Shown here piece after piece: positions 18,282 through 27,627 of a stretch of 64,000 nucleotides of DNA. The stretch comes from Streptomyces sp. 1222.5 (lineage in GTDB: Bacteria > Actinomycetota > Actinomycetes > Streptomycetales > Streptomycetaceae), in contig NZ_FNSZ01000001.1 of NCBI RefSeq assembly GCF_900105245.1, positions 1-64,000 of the forward strand, in the 5' to 3' direction. A program made the translations under genes and the position numbers. Every line of letters starts with the position of its first letter. The stretch's first letter is position 1. The notes below the pieces were generated by a model that was given only the letters and a program-made list of their open reading frames with translations, searched no databases and was not told where the DNA came from.

Positions 18282-19148
18282 TCAGCTCTTGTCGGCGCCG
18301 CTGGTCAGGCCTTCGGTCAGCAACCGCTCGGCGGCGAAGAACAGGAGTACCACGGGAATCGTCAGTACCACCGAACCGGCCATCAGCACGGTCTTGGGCA
18401 CTTCCACGCCGTTGGACAGTTGGGCCAGGCCCAGCGGCACCGTCCACTTGCCGGGGTCGGATGCCAGGAACAGCAGGGCGAACAGGAACTCGTTCCAGGC
18501 GATCATGAAGACGTACAGGCCGGTCGCCATGAGGGAGGGCAGGGCGAGCGGCAAGATCACCTTGCGGAGGGTCTGCATTCTGCTCAGGCCGTCGAGCGCC
18601 GCCGCCTCCTCGATCGAGTAGGGGATGGTGACCAGGTAGTTCTTGAGCATGTAGATGGCCACCGGCACGGTCTGGGCGACGTAGACGATGGCGAGTCCGG
18701 CCAGACTGGAGGACAGGTGCAGTTTGGCGAAGACGACGAACAGCGGGACGGCCAGCAGCGTCGCGGGGAACAGGTAGACGGCGAGGAAGAGGGCGCTGAC
18801 CTGGCGGTGCCCGAAGAATTTCAGTCGGCTGACGGCGTAGGCGCCGGGCACCGCGGCGAGCAGCGTCAGGGCGACGGTGCCGAGGGCCACCAGTGCGGAG
18901 TTGAGCAGGAACTTGAGGAAGCCCTGGCCTCCGTCGTCGGTGGAGCGCAGCACGTCATGGTAGGTGGAGAGGGTGAAGTCCTTGGTGGAGATCCACAGGG
19001 ATCCGGGGTCGAGCAGGAGCGCGTCGATGGGTTTCAGCGACAGCAGCAGCATGTAGTAGAAGGGCGCCACGGTGATCACTGCGAGGAATGCGATGACGAC
19101 CCAGCGCGCGACGCCGAAGAAGCGCTCCTCGAACTGAGCCCTGCTCAT
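18282..19148 (-). CDS. Carbohydrate ABC transporter permease (MalG type)
   Basis: A 288-aa integral membrane protein. The start at 19148 has GGAGGAATC upstream and overlaps the stop of the other permease as ATGA. Six hydrophobic segments are visible, beginning VVIAFLAVITVAPFYYMLLL. The cytoplasmic EAA loop, which docks the ATPase, is EEAAALDGLSRMQTLRKVILP. It forms the membrane channel of a CUT1-type sugar importer with the adjacent permease. No ATPase gene is present here; in Streptomyces a shared MsiK-type ATPase usually serves such systems. Confidence 0.93.
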   Translation of the reverse strand: MSRAQFEERFFGVARWVVIAFLAVITVAPFYYMLLLSLKPIDALLLDPGSLWISTKDFTLSTYHDVLRSTDDGGQGFLKFLLNSALVALGTVALTLLAAVPGAYAVSRLKFFGHRQVSALFLAVYLFPATLLAVPLFVVFAKLHLSSSLAGLAIVYVAQTVPVAIYMLKNYLVTIPYSIEEAAALDGLSRMQTLRKVILPLALPSLMATGLYVFMIAWNEFLFALLFLASDPGKWTVPLGLAQLSNGVEVPKTVLMAGSVVLTIPVVLLFFAAERLLTEGLTSGADKS

Positions 19149-20167
19149 GACGATTCCTCCTGGACCTTGTTGCCGAAGAACTTGAAGTACAGGCCCATGA
19201 GGATCATGAGCGAGACTGCGAGGACGAGTGCCTGGGCGGCCGCGGCTCCGACGTCGTAGCGGGCGGTGAGGAAGTCGTAGACCCGGACCGCGGCGACGTC
19301 GGTGCCCGCGCCGCCACCGGTCAGCAGGTAGACGTCGTCGAACTTGTTGAAGGTCAGGATGAAGCGCAGGACGCACAGCAGTGCGATGACGGGCATCAGC
19401 TGGGGCAGCAGGATGTGGCGGAAGCGCTGGGTGGGGGTCGCACCGTCCACCAGGGCGGCCTCTTCCAGTCCGCCCGGGACCGCTTGCAGCCGGGCCAGGA
19501 TGAAGAGGAAGGCGAAGGGGAAGTACCGCCAGGTCTCGAAGGCGATGACGGTCAGCAGGGCCAGGGGGATGTCGAAGTGCAGGCCGAGGACGTTGACTTC
19601 GTAGGCGCGGGTGGAGAGAAAGGCGATGGGGTCGTCCCAGCCGAACAGGCGGTGGCCCCAGCTGTTGACCACGCCGTACTGGGGGCTGAGCGCCACTTCC
19701 CAGACGAAGGAGACGGCGACGACCGGGGCGACGTAGGGCAGCAGCATGGCCGCACGGAGCAGTCCGCGGCCGCGGAACGGCTTGCGCAGGGCGAGCGCGG
19801 CGATCAGGCCGAGAACGACGGATCCGAATGTGGCGCCGGCGGTGTACAGCAAGGTGGTGGTCAGGCTCGACCAGAAGCCGGCCGAGCCGAAGACCTGCTT
19901 GAAGTTGTCCAGGGTCCAGTTGCCGAACAGGCCCATGCCCTGGATGTCGACCAGCCGGGCGTGCTGGAAGGCCAGGAGGAGGGTCCACAGGATGGGCAGG
20001 ATGACCACCACGAGGACCACGACGAAGGTGGGAGAGACGAACGCGAGGCCTGCCCGGTTGGCGCGGCGGCTGGCCGTCATCGGCCGGCGGCCGGGCTCGG
20101 TGGGCCGGTTAGGGGATCCGCCGCCGGTGTGCCGGCGCTGTGGTGTACCGGCTGGAGCTGTTGTCAT
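19145..20167 (-). CDS. Carbohydrate ABC transporter permease (MalF type)
   Basis: About 340 aa from the ATG at 20167 with AGGTCCCC upstream. A basic, glycine/proline-rich cytoplasmic N-terminus is followed by LAFVSPTFVVVLVVVILPIL and further membrane helices. The EAA loop reads LEEAALVDGATPTQRFRHILLP. It pairs with the MalG-type permease and the binding protein encoded upstream. An extra in-frame stretch beyond 20167 overlaps the binding-protein gene and was rejected. Confidence 0.92.
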   Translation of the reverse strand: MTTAPAGTPQRRHTGGGSPNRPTEPGRRPMTASRRANRAGLAFVSPTFVVVLVVVILPILWTLLLAFQHARLVDIQGMGLFGNWTLDNFKQVFGSAGFWSSLTTTLLYTAGATFGSVVLGLIAALALRKPFRGRGLLRAAMLLPYVAPVVAVSFVWEVALSPQYGVVNSWGHRLFGWDDPIAFLSTRAYEVNVLGLHFDIPLALLTVIAFETWRYFPFAFLFILARLQAVPGGLEEAALVDGATPTQRFRHILLPQLMPVIALLCVLRFILTFNKFDDVYLLTGGGAGTDVAAVRVYDFLTARYDVGAAAAQALVLAVSLMILMGLYFKFFGNKVQEESS

Positions 20168-20199
20168 GAGGGGACCTTTGTGGCGTACAAGGGGGGCGG

Positions 20200-21603
20200 C
20201 TACTTCAGGGACTTCTGCAGGGCGGAGACTTCGTCGTCGGCTTCCCGGGCCGCTTCGGAGGGGGAGGTCTGGCCGCTGGTCATGGCGCCGATCGCCTTGG
20301 GCACGGGGAGTTCGCCGTTGGTGGCGCCGACGAGGGCGCCCTCGCCCTGGGTGATGCCCCAGCGCCGCATGTTGCTGACGCCGGCTGCCAGCTTGTTGAG
20401 CAGGGCCGGGGGGTAGACCTGGTCGAAGGGCTTCTTGGTGTCGACCCCGATCTCGCTGTGGCGCCAGGCCTCGAGGTAGCGCCCGGGCTGGGCGGTGGTA
20501 CCGGTACGGACGGGGATCTTGCCTTCGGGTGCCATGCCGAACCAGGACTCGTAACCGGTGCCCATCATGTATTCGATGAACTGGCGGGAGGCGGCGCTCT
20601 CGGCGGTCTTGGTGGTCACCCATGAGGTGATCTCGCCGAACTGGGCCGGGTCGGTTGCGTCGGGGCCTTGCATCGCGGTCGTGATGCCGCTGCTGCGTGA
20701 GAGGTAGTGCGGGTCGTCCTTGCACTGCGGGCAGCTGGGCAGGGCGTCCTTGCGCAGGCCGGCGAGTTCGTCCAGGAGGAAAGAGGACCAGATGATCATG
20801 GAGGACTGGCCCGCGAAGTAGGTGGCGCGGGTGGAGTCGACGGTCTGGGTGCCCGGTGCGCCGTAGGCGCGGGCGAGGGCATCGTAGGTCTTGAAAGCGG
20901 TCTCACACTCGGGCGATGAGAGGGCGACCTGGTGGTGGTCGTCGACGAGCTGGCAGTCGTCGGCGAGTGCGACACTCTCGAAGCTCTGGGAGGTGAAGGC
21001 GTCGCCCGGGTCGGTGGCCGCGGACATCCCGTACCGTCCCTTGGCTGTCAGCGCCTTGGCGGCGTCGAGTGCTGCCGAGTAGGTGTCCGGGGCTCGCAGG
21101 TGCTTGGTGGCGAACTGGTCCTTGCGGTACACCAGCAGCTGCAGCCAGGCGTCGGAGGGCACGCCGAGAGGCGTGCCGGCGTCCGAGGTCAGCCTCAGCG
21201 CGTTGGCATTGAAGGTCGTGCGTCCCAGCTCGGCAATGATCTGCTGGGGTATGTCCGTGTTGAGCAGGCCATTGCTGTACATCTGCCAGACCTGACCCAT
21301 GGGGGCGGCGCCGATGACGTCCGGCAGTGAGCCGGAGGCGGCGGCCGACATGATCAGCTGGGGCATCTGGCCCTCGTCGACGCCGACGAGATGGACCTTG
21401 ATGCCGGTTCGCTTCTCGAACCCCTTGATGATCTTCTGCGTCACGGTGACGCGGTCCGGAAGGTTCTCCTGGGACCAGACCGTGATCTCCCGGTCAGGTT
21501 TCCCAGGCCCTGTGCTGCTGGCACAGCCCGTGAGCAGCCCCAGACCAAGGGCTGCCGTGATGCCCACCGCGATCGTCTTCGACCGCCGGCTCTTGGTGTG
21601 CAT
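20200..21603 (-). CDS. ABC transporter sugar-binding lipoprotein
   Basis: A 467-aa precursor. The lipoprotein signal peptide has a basic start, hydrophobic core ITAALGLGLL and lipobox LLTGC with the lipidated Cys at residue 27. The mature part begins REITVWSQENLPDRVTVTQKI, typical of CUT1 family solute-binding proteins. Later segments GITTAMQGPDATDPAQFGEI and WFGMAPEGKIPVRTGT are consistent with the fold. First gene of the minus-strand operon; transcription probably starts in the 127-bp divergent promoter region. Ligand unknown, presumably an oligosaccharide or glycoside. Confidence 0.92.
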   Translation of the reverse strand: MHTKSRRSKTIAVGITAALGLGLLTGCASSTGPGKPDREITVWSQENLPDRVTVTQKIIKGFEKRTGIKVHLVGVDEGQMPQLIMSAAASGSLPDVIGAAPMGQVWQMYSNGLLNTDIPQQIIAELGRTTFNANALRLTSDAGTPLGVPSDAWLQLLVYRKDQFATKHLRAPDTYSAALDAAKALTAKGRYGMSAATDPGDAFTSQSFESVALADDCQLVDDHHQVALSSPECETAFKTYDALARAYGAPGTQTVDSTRATYFAGQSSMIIWSSFLLDELAGLRKDALPSCPQCKDDPHYLSRSSGITTAMQGPDATDPAQFGEITSWVTTKTAESAASRQFIEYMMGTGYESWFGMAPEGKIPVRTGTTAQPGRYLEAWRHSEIGVDTKKPFDQVYPPALLNKLAAGVSNMRRWGITQGEGALVGATNGELPVPKAIGAMTSGQTSPSEAAREADDEVSALQKSLK

Positions 21604-21730
21604 TGCATGTCCTCGCTACGACTTACGTCTGCTGGATACGCATCACAGCACCACTTTTGCTGGTTGACAAGACATAAGTGAGGGATATTGTCGACACAAC
21701 CCGCACCCACTTCCCCTTTCCGGAGCCCCC
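21604..21730. promoter_or_regulatory. Divergent promoter region of saccharide locus
   Basis: The 127 bases between the binding protein and dehydrogenase genes are AT-richer. On the plus strand TTGACA near 21664 is followed 16 bases later by TATTGT. On the minus strand TTGTCA lies within the same stretch. A short palindrome TTGTCGACA overlaps the plus-strand minus-10 position. This is the natural place for the ROK regulator to act on both operons; the operator itself is inferred. Confidence 0.55.
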
Positions 21731-22777
21731 GTGGAACGCGTCGTCCAGTTCACCGGCCCCCGCCAGGTCGAAATACTCGAGCAGGCTCAGGCCCCTCTGC
21801 CCCCCGGACACCTCAGGGTCCGCACCCGCTACTCGGGCATCTCCGCCGGCACCGAACTCACCGCCTACCGCGGCACCAACCCCTACCTGACCCGCACCTG
21901 GGACCCTGAGGCACGCCTGTTCCGCGACGACGCGGCCGGCATCCAGTACCCCGTGGCCGGCTGGGGCTACTCCGAGGTCGGCGAGGTCCTCGACATCGCC
22001 CCCGACCTGGCCGGCACACCCGGCCTCCCCCAGCCCGGCGACCTGGTCTGGGGCATCTGGGGCCACCGCAGCGAGGGCATCGTCCCGGCCGAACGCATGA
22101 TCGGCCACACCCTCCCCACCGGCCTCGAACCACTGGCCGGCGCCTTCGCCCGCGTCGGAGCCATCGCCTACAACGCAGTCCTGGCCGGCGACATCCACCT
22201 CGGCGAAGACGTCACCGTCTTCGGCCAAGGCGTCATCGGACTGCTCACCACCCGCCTCGCCCAGCTCAACGGCGCCCGCGTCACCGCCGTCGACGCCCTC
22301 GACAGCCGCCTGGAAACCGCCAAGCACTACGGCGCCCACCACACCCTCAACGCCCGCACCGACAACGTCGCCGAACGCGTCCGCGACGCCACCGCCGGCA
22401 CCGGCGCCGACCTCGCCATCGAAATCAGCGGCGCCTACCCCGCCCTGCACGAGGCCCTGCGCTCCGTCGCCGTCGGCGGCCGGGTCGTAGCCTCCGGCTT
22501 CTACCAGGGCGACGGCATCGGCCTGCGCCTCGGCGACGAGTTCCACCACAACCGCGTCCAGCTCATCTGCTCACAGATCGGCGGCGTCCCGCCCCACCTG
22601 TCCCACCGCTGGACCGTGGAGCGCCTCCAGCAGACCTTCCTGCGCCTGGTCGCCGAAGGACAGGTGGACGTCACCTCTCTCGTCAGCCACGTCGTCCCGG
22701 CCGCCGACGCAGCCGACGCCTACGTCCTGCTGGACGAGCGCCCCGCCGAGGCGCTGCAGGTCGTGCTGGAATTCTGA
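21731..22777 (+). CDS. Zinc-type alcohol dehydrogenase-like protein (MDR family)
   Basis: A 348-aa protein starting with GTG. The N-terminal GroES-like domain reads LRVRTRYSGISAGTELTAYRG. The usual catalytic Cys is replaced (SGISAGTE), as in a subgroup of sugar-locus MDR proteins. The nucleotide-binding domain has TVFGQGVIGLLTTRLAQ, AVDALDSRLETAKHYGA and DLAIEISGAYPALHEAL. First gene of the plus-strand operon; probably oxidises or reduces a hydroxyl of the imported sugar together with the Gfo/Idh protein. Confidence 0.85.
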   Translation: MERVVQFTGPRQVEILEQAQAPLPPGHLRVRTRYSGISAGTELTAYRGTNPYLTRTWDPEARLFRDDAAGIQYPVAGWGYSEVGEVLDIAPDLAGTPGLPQPGDLVWGIWGHRSEGIVPAERMIGHTLPTGLEPLAGAFARVGAIAYNAVLAGDIHLGEDVTVFGQGVIGLLTTRLAQLNGARVTAVDALDSRLETAKHYGAHHTLNARTDNVAERVRDATAGTGADLAIEISGAYPALHEALRSVAVGGRVVASGFYQGDGIGLRLGDEFHHNRVQLICSQIGGVPPHLSHRWTVERLQQTFLRLVAEGQVDVTSLVSHVVPAADAADAYVLLDERPAEALQVVLEF

Positions 22778-22797
22778 ACGCTCCGAAAGGCCCCCTC

Positions 22798-23598
22798 ATG
22801 TTCAAAACCGCAGCGCAGGAACAGCTCCTGCCCGGCAACACCCTGCAGGCGAAGTGGGAGTTCGCCCAGGAAGCCGGCTACGACGCCATCGAACTGCGCG
22901 GCAAGGGAGACCTGCACTTCGCCTCCCGCCTCGACGAACTGCAGCAGGCACGCAAGGACGGCGTGGTCATGCCCACCGTCTGCGTCGACATGCTCCACTT
23001 CTTCGGCGCCTTCGACGCCGAGCAGCGCCGTGACGCCATCACCCAGATGAAGTCCCAGCTCACCGTGATCGCCGAGATCGGTGGCGTGGGCGCTCAGACT
23101 CCCGCCTCCTACGGCATGTTCTCCCGCCGCCTGCCGCCCTTCGAACCACCGCGCAGCGAGGCCGAAGACCGCGAAGTCCTCTTGTCCGGTCTGAGCGAAC
23201 TGGGCGAACACGCACGCAGCGAAGGCGTCACCCTCTTCCTCGAGCCCCTCAACCGGTACGAGGACCACATGGTCAACCGGCTGGAACAAGCAGCCGACCT
23301 CATCCGAGCAGCCGGTCTCGACTCGATCAAAATCGGCATCGACAGCTACCACATGAACATCGAGGAAACCGACCCCGCGGCCGCCATACTCGCTCACGCC
23401 GACATCATCGGACACGCCCAGGTGTCCGACTCCAACCGCTTCCAGCCCGGCGCCGGGCACCTCGACTGGCCCGCCTGGCTCGGCGCCCTGCACAGCATCG
23501 GCTACGACGGCCATCTCGCCCTCGAAAGCCGGCTCACCGGCGACCCCGTCGAAGCCGTCCGCTCCGTCCCCTCCTTCCTCACGAGGTCCGCCGCGTGA
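22798..23598 (+). CDS. Sugar phosphate isomerase/epimerase (TIM barrel)
   Basis: A 266-aa xylose-isomerase-like TIM-barrel protein. Visible motifs are FAQEAGYDAIELRG (first barrel strands), VTLFLEPLNRYEDHMVN (metal-binding Glu), IKIGIDSYHMNIEE (Asp/His ligands), IIGHAQVSDSNRFQPGAGHLDW (His ligand) and LALESRLTGDP. This matches the AP endonuclease 2/IolE-like family that interconverts keto sugars. AAAGG precedes its ATG 20 bases after the dehydrogenase. The overlapping downstream start suggests coupled translation. Confidence 0.88.
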   Translation: MFKTAAQEQLLPGNTLQAKWEFAQEAGYDAIELRGKGDLHFASRLDELQQARKDGVVMPTVCVDMLHFFGAFDAEQRRDAITQMKSQLTVIAEIGGVGAQTPASYGMFSRRLPPFEPPRSEAEDREVLLSGLSELGEHARSEGVTLFLEPLNRYEDHMVNRLEQAADLIRAAGLDSIKIGIDSYHMNIEETDPAAAILAHADIIGHAQVSDSNRFQPGAGHLDWPAWLGALHSIGYDGHLALESRLTGDPVEAVRSVPSFLTRSAA

Positions 23599-24950
23599 CG
23601 TCCCTCCTGGACCGGCCCGTACCGCACCGCGCCGCAGACCTGACCCTCCGGCGCGGTGCGGTACGGGTCCTGCTCGACAACTGGACCGGCCACTCGACCG
23701 TTCCCTCCCGCACCCTCTACCCCCACCAGTGGAGCTGGGACTCCGCCTTCATCGCCATCGGCCTGCGTCACCTGTCGGTGCGCCGGGCCCAGCAGGAGCT
23801 GGAAACACTGCTGTCCGCCCAGTGGACCGACGGCCGCATACCGCACATCGTCTTCAACTCCGCCGTCCCCGACGACGCCTACTTCCCCAGCCCCGACTTC
23901 TGGCGCTCCTCCACCTGCGGCCGCACCTCGGGCGCTCCGGCCGCACCGGAAACCTCGGGCATCGTCCAGCCGCCCGTGCACGCGCTGGCGGCGTGGCTCG
24001 TCCACCACACCGACCCCGAGGAATCGCGGCGGCGTGCCTTCCTCAACCGGGTACTCCCCCGCCTCACGGCCTGGCACGACTACCTCCTTGACCACCGTGA
24101 CCTCGGCGGCGGCGGCCTCGCCGCCGTGATCCATCCATGGGAGCCGGGCATGGACAACAGCCCGTGCTGGGACCAGGCACTGCAGCGCGTCGTGCCCGCC
24201 GCTGCGGACGCCTTCCGTCGCGCCGACCTCGACCACGGGCACCCCGCCGACCGGCCCACCGACCTGGACTACGGCCGATATGTCCGCCTCGTGGCCGACT
24301 ACCGCAACACCGGCTACGACGACCGCAGCGGCCGGCACACCTTCGCGGTGGAGGACCCCTCCTTCAACGCACTGCTGATCGCCGGCGAACACGCCCTGGC
24401 CGCGATGGCCGAGGAGACCGGAGCAGACCCGGCCCCCCACACGGCGCGCGCCGAGAAACTCACCGACCACCTCGTGACCCGGCTGTGGGACGACGACGCC
24501 GGCACCTTCCGCGTCCGCGACCTCACCACCGACACCCTGGTCGACGAACACTCCGTCACCGGCCTCATCCCGCTCCTCGCACCCCGCCTGCCGCGCCACA
24601 TCGTCAACCGCCTCGCCCAGACACTCGGCAGCCCACGCTTCACGGCACCCGCCACACGGCTCGTCCCGAGCTACGACCTCACCGGCCACGCCTTCAACGC
24701 TCAGCGCTACTGGCGCGGCCCCGCGTGGTTCAACACCGCCTGGCTGATCCACCGCGGCCTGCGCACCCACGGCCTGCACCACAGCGCCGAACGTCTACGG
24801 CAGGGCTTCCTCGGCGAAGCGGAACACTCCGGCTTCGCTGAGTACATCGACCCCACCACCGGTGCCGCACGCGGCGCCCGGAACTTCTCCTGGACCGCCG
24901 CCCTCGCCCTCGACCTGCTCAGCGCCGACCTCAAGGAGCCCACGCCATGA
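23595..24950 (+). CDS. GH63/mannosylglycerate hydrolase-like (alpha/alpha)6 glycosidase
   Basis: A 451-aa cytoplasmic protein whose GTG start overlaps the previous stop by 4 bases. Signatures of the trehalase/GH63-like fold are LYPHQWSWDSAFIAIGL near residue 40, HIVFNSAVPDDAYFP, VIHPWEPGMDNSPCWD (probable catalytic region), VEDPSFNALLI and the C-terminal NAQRYWRGPAWFNTAWLI. Related enzymes hydrolyse alpha-glucosidic or mannosylglycerate-type bonds. No export signal, so it probably cleaves the imported sugar inside the cell. Confidence 0.85.
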   Translation: MTSLLDRPVPHRAADLTLRRGAVRVLLDNWTGHSTVPSRTLYPHQWSWDSAFIAIGLRHLSVRRAQQELETLLSAQWTDGRIPHIVFNSAVPDDAYFPSPDFWRSSTCGRTSGAPAAPETSGIVQPPVHALAAWLVHHTDPEESRRRAFLNRVLPRLTAWHDYLLDHRDLGGGGLAAVIHPWEPGMDNSPCWDQALQRVVPAAADAFRRADLDHGHPADRPTDLDYGRYVRLVADYRNTGYDDRSGRHTFAVEDPSFNALLIAGEHALAAMAEETGADPAPHTARAEKLTDHLVTRLWDDDAGTFRVRDLTTDTLVDEHSVTGLIPLLAPRLPRHIVNRLAQTLGSPRFTAPATRLVPSYDLTGHAFNAQRYWRGPAWFNTAWLIHRGLRTHGLHHSAERLRQGFLGEAEHSGFAEYIDPTTGAARGARNFSWTAALALDLLSADLKEPTP

Positions 24951-26860
24951 ATCCGGCCGACGACTTCGTCCAGCTGGTGCGCGACGCCACCTTCGCCCGC
25001 CTCGACGATGCAGGCAATATCAGCGGGACCGTCGGCACCGCACCCGACGGACTGTTCCTGCGCGACGCCCGCCACCTCAGCCTCTGGCACCTCACCGTCG
25101 ACGGCACCGAGCCCATCCCGCTCGCACCCGCCACAGCCTCAACCGACGACGCCTCCACATGCGTCCTGGCACCCCGCGGCACCCGGGACCACCCACCCGC
25201 CTACACCGTCTTCCGCGACCAGAACATCACCGCCGGAGCGCTGACCGAGCACCTGCGCCTCGTCAGCAACCGACCGGACCCGGTCACCGCCCGCGTACAG
25301 ATCACCCTCGACGCCGACTTCGCCGATCTGTTCGAACTCCGCGCCGACGACCGCCACTACGACAAAGCCGACGGCCACCGGAGCGTCCACCACACCAGCA
25401 CCGGCCTCGAGCTCGACTACCGCCGGGCCGACTGGCACTCCCGCACAACGGTCACCTGCGACCCCCCGCCCGCAGGCCACGACAGCGCTCACGACACCCA
25501 GCGCCCCACCGCCCGCACCCTCACCTGGCACCTGCCACTGGCCGCCCACGGCCAGGCCGACCTGCACCTGACCGTACGCGCCCAGCCGCACGGACTACCG
25601 GCCCTCGGCTCACCGACCATCATGCGGCCGAAGCAGCACACACCCGCCGGGGCCGATGACCTGACCCGCACCTGTGAGCGAGGCCTGGCCGACGTCGACC
25701 TGCTGACCATCCCGCTCACCGGCGTGGACGACGAAGAGGTCCACGTGCCCGCGGCGGGCATCCCCTGGTTCCTCACCCTGTTCGGCCGTGACTCACTCCT
25801 GACCTCCTACTTCCTGCTGCCCTACCGCCCCGAAACGGCAGCAGCCACCCTCAGCGCCCTCGCCGCCACCCAGGGCCGCCACCACGACCCGATCAGCGGA
25901 GAACAACCCGGACGCATCGTCCACGAGACCCGCCACGGCGAACTGGCCCACTTCCGGCAGATCCCCTACGGCCGCTACTACGGCGCCGTAGACGCCACCC
26001 CCCTCTTCCTGGTGCTGCTCCACGCCCACCACGAGACGACCGGCGACAAAACCGTCGCCGTACGGCTGGAGCAGCATGCCCGCCGAGCCGTCGACTGGAT
26101 GTTCTCCCACGGCGGCCTCGACAAGCATGGCTACCTCGTCTACCAACCTGATCCAGACGGCCTGGTCAACCAGAACTGGAAGGACTCGGCAGGTGCTATC
26201 TGCTTCGCCGACGGCACCCAGGCACAGGGCCCCATCGCTGTCTCAGAAGTCCAGGGCTACGCCTACGACGCGCTGGTCCGCACGGCCCAACTGGCCGCCA
26301 CCGTCTGGCAGGACCACGCCTACGCACAGCACCTGCACGACGCCGCCGCAGCACTGCGCGCCCGCTTCCACACCGACTTCTGGATGCCGCAGGCCGAGTT
26401 TCCCGCACTCGCGCTGGACGGCAACGGCCGTCAGGTCGACGCCCTGGCCTCAGACGCCGGCCATCTGCTCTGGTCAGGAATACTCCACCCAGACCTCGCC
26501 CGGCAGGTGGGAAAGCGCCTCCTGCAGCCGGACTTCTTTTCCGGCTGGGCAATCCGCACTCTGGCCACCGGACAGAAGCCCTACCACCCCTTGTCCTACC
26601 ACCGCGGCAGTGCCTGGCCACACGACAACGCAGTCATCGCACTGGGCCTCGCCCGCCACGAGCTCGCCGAGGAGACACACACAGTCGCCGAAGGCCTCAT
26701 CGAAGCAGCAACGCATCACAACTACCGCCTACCCGAGGTACTGGCCGGCTACGACCGCACAGCCAGTGCCCGGCCAGTGCCCTACCTTCACTCATGCTCA
26801 CCACAGGCCTGGGCCGCTGCAACGCCACTCGCCCTGCGCACGGCACTGAGCACCGTATGA
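24947..26860 (+). CDS. Amylo-alpha-1,6-glucosidase-like glycogen-debranching protein
   Basis: A 637-aa protein; ATG overlaps the preceding stop by 4 bases (ATGA). The N-terminal half has the debranching-enzyme N-bis domain (GTAPDGLFLRDARHLSLWHL...VDG; VFRDQNI). The C-terminal half is an (alpha/alpha)6 barrel with GIPWFLTLFGRDSLLTSYF, GRIVHETRHGELAHFRQIPY and WPHDNAVIALGLARH. Such proteins act on alpha-linked glucosides. As the end of the plus-strand operon it likely works with the GH63-like enzyme on the imported substrate. Confidence 0.88.
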   Translation: MNPADDFVQLVRDATFARLDDAGNISGTVGTAPDGLFLRDARHLSLWHLTVDGTEPIPLAPATASTDDASTCVLAPRGTRDHPPAYTVFRDQNITAGALTEHLRLVSNRPDPVTARVQITLDADFADLFELRADDRHYDKADGHRSVHHTSTGLELDYRRADWHSRTTVTCDPPPAGHDSAHDTQRPTARTLTWHLPLAAHGQADLHLTVRAQPHGLPALGSPTIMRPKQHTPAGADDLTRTCERGLADVDLLTIPLTGVDDEEVHVPAAGIPWFLTLFGRDSLLTSYFLLPYRPETAAATLSALAATQGRHHDPISGEQPGRIVHETRHGELAHFRQIPYGRYYGAVDATPLFLVLLHAHHETTGDKTVAVRLEQHARRAVDWMFSHGGLDKHGYLVYQPDPDGLVNQNWKDSAGAICFADGTQAQGPIAVSEVQGYAYDALVRTAQLAATVWQDHAYAQHLHDAAAALRARFHTDFWMPQAEFPALALDGNGRQVDALASDAGHLLWSGILHPDLARQVGKRLLQPDFFSGWAIRTLATGQKPYHPLSYHRGSAWPHDNAVIALGLARHELAEETHTVAEGLIEAATHHNYRLPEVLAGYDRTASARPVPYLHSCSPQAWAAATPLALRTALSTV

Positions 26861-26975
26861 CAGTCAATACACAGATCCGTAGCAAGAAACTCCGAGACGA
26901 TCCCACGGGCACAGTCCGCGGTCTGCAGCATTCCGGGAAGCACCGGCTCCTCCCACGCCCGGATGGCGCGGCGCG
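26861..26975 (-). pseudogene. DUF5753 regulator remnant
   Basis: The minus strand encodes RRAIRAWEEPVLPGMLQTAD followed by CARGIVSEFLATDLCID, the conserved core of DUF5753 regulators (WEP..IPGLLQT..YAR). Only about 40 residues survive, with no start or DNA-binding part. Confidence 0.6.
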
Positions 26976-27016
26976 TAAGGGCCACCTCAGCGTTCCAGCT
27001 TTCCTGGGCGGGCCGG

Positions 27017-27225
27017 TGCCCTGCTCCTCGCTTATGACCAAACGCTCGAGTGCAAGGTGGCGGTCAAGGAGCTCGCGCTTCCGGCGGGGCTCCCTGATGA
27101 CGAATTGCGCACTCGGATCGCTCGGGCGCGAGTCGAGGCCCGGCATGCTGCACGGCTGCGCAGTCATCCACACCGTGCATGATGTCGTAGAAGATCATGA
27201 TTTGCCCTGGATCGTGATGGGGACT
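27017..27225 (+). pseudogene. Ser/Thr kinase N-lobe remnant
   Basis: Plus-strand frame AYDQTLECKVAVKELALPAG, then RTRIARARVEARHAARLRSHPH and, after a small deletion/frameshift, TVHDVVEDHDLPWIVM. This is the VAVK lysine to hinge (PWIVME) part of a Streptomyces Ser/Thr protein kinase. The glycine loop and catalytic lobe are gone. Confidence 0.65.
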
Positions 27226-27239
27226 TGCCGACGCCGGCC

Positions 27240-27560
27240 TCGTTGTCCCAGACGAGCATCCTGGGGACGACCCCGGGCGGTCAGCAGCCGCCAGTGCCCG
27301 TCGATCAGGTCCCCGGTCCGGCGCGAGGGCAGCATCCTCGCGGCGATGACCCGCGAGTAGCCGGACACCATCACCAAAACCGGCGGCCGTCCCGTCTGCC
27401 CATAGCCCAGCGGGATGTCGGCCTCGGGAAACCACAGGTCGCACTGGGCCATCTCGCCCGGCCGATACGTCGTCCGGGAGACCGGGCCCACCGGCAGATA
27501 CGCCGGCCTCAGCTCTGCGGATCTCTGTGGTTCGACACCCGGAACCCCGGCCTGCGCTTG
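27240..27560 (-). pseudogene. IS21-type transposase (IstA) fragment
   Basis: Minus-strand residues TTYRPGEMAQCDLWFPEADI, PLGYGQTGRPPVLVMVSGYSR and MLPSRRTGDLIDGHWRLLTA match the start of the catalytic core of IS21 IstA proteins (first DDE Asp in CDLWFP). The rest of the transposase and any IstB partner are missing. Confidence 0.65.
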
Positions 27561-27627
27561 AGTGACAACCCCGAACGTCTCCGGTCCGAGGCATCCTTCG
27601 CGCACCTTTGCGCCGCGCGACCGTCGG

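Noticed and set aside
18282..19988. 568-aa fusion of permease with an upstream segment
   Set aside because: The upstream 280 residues are a shadow frame of the MalF-type permease. The genuine start at 19148 has a ribosome binding site and an ATGA overlap.
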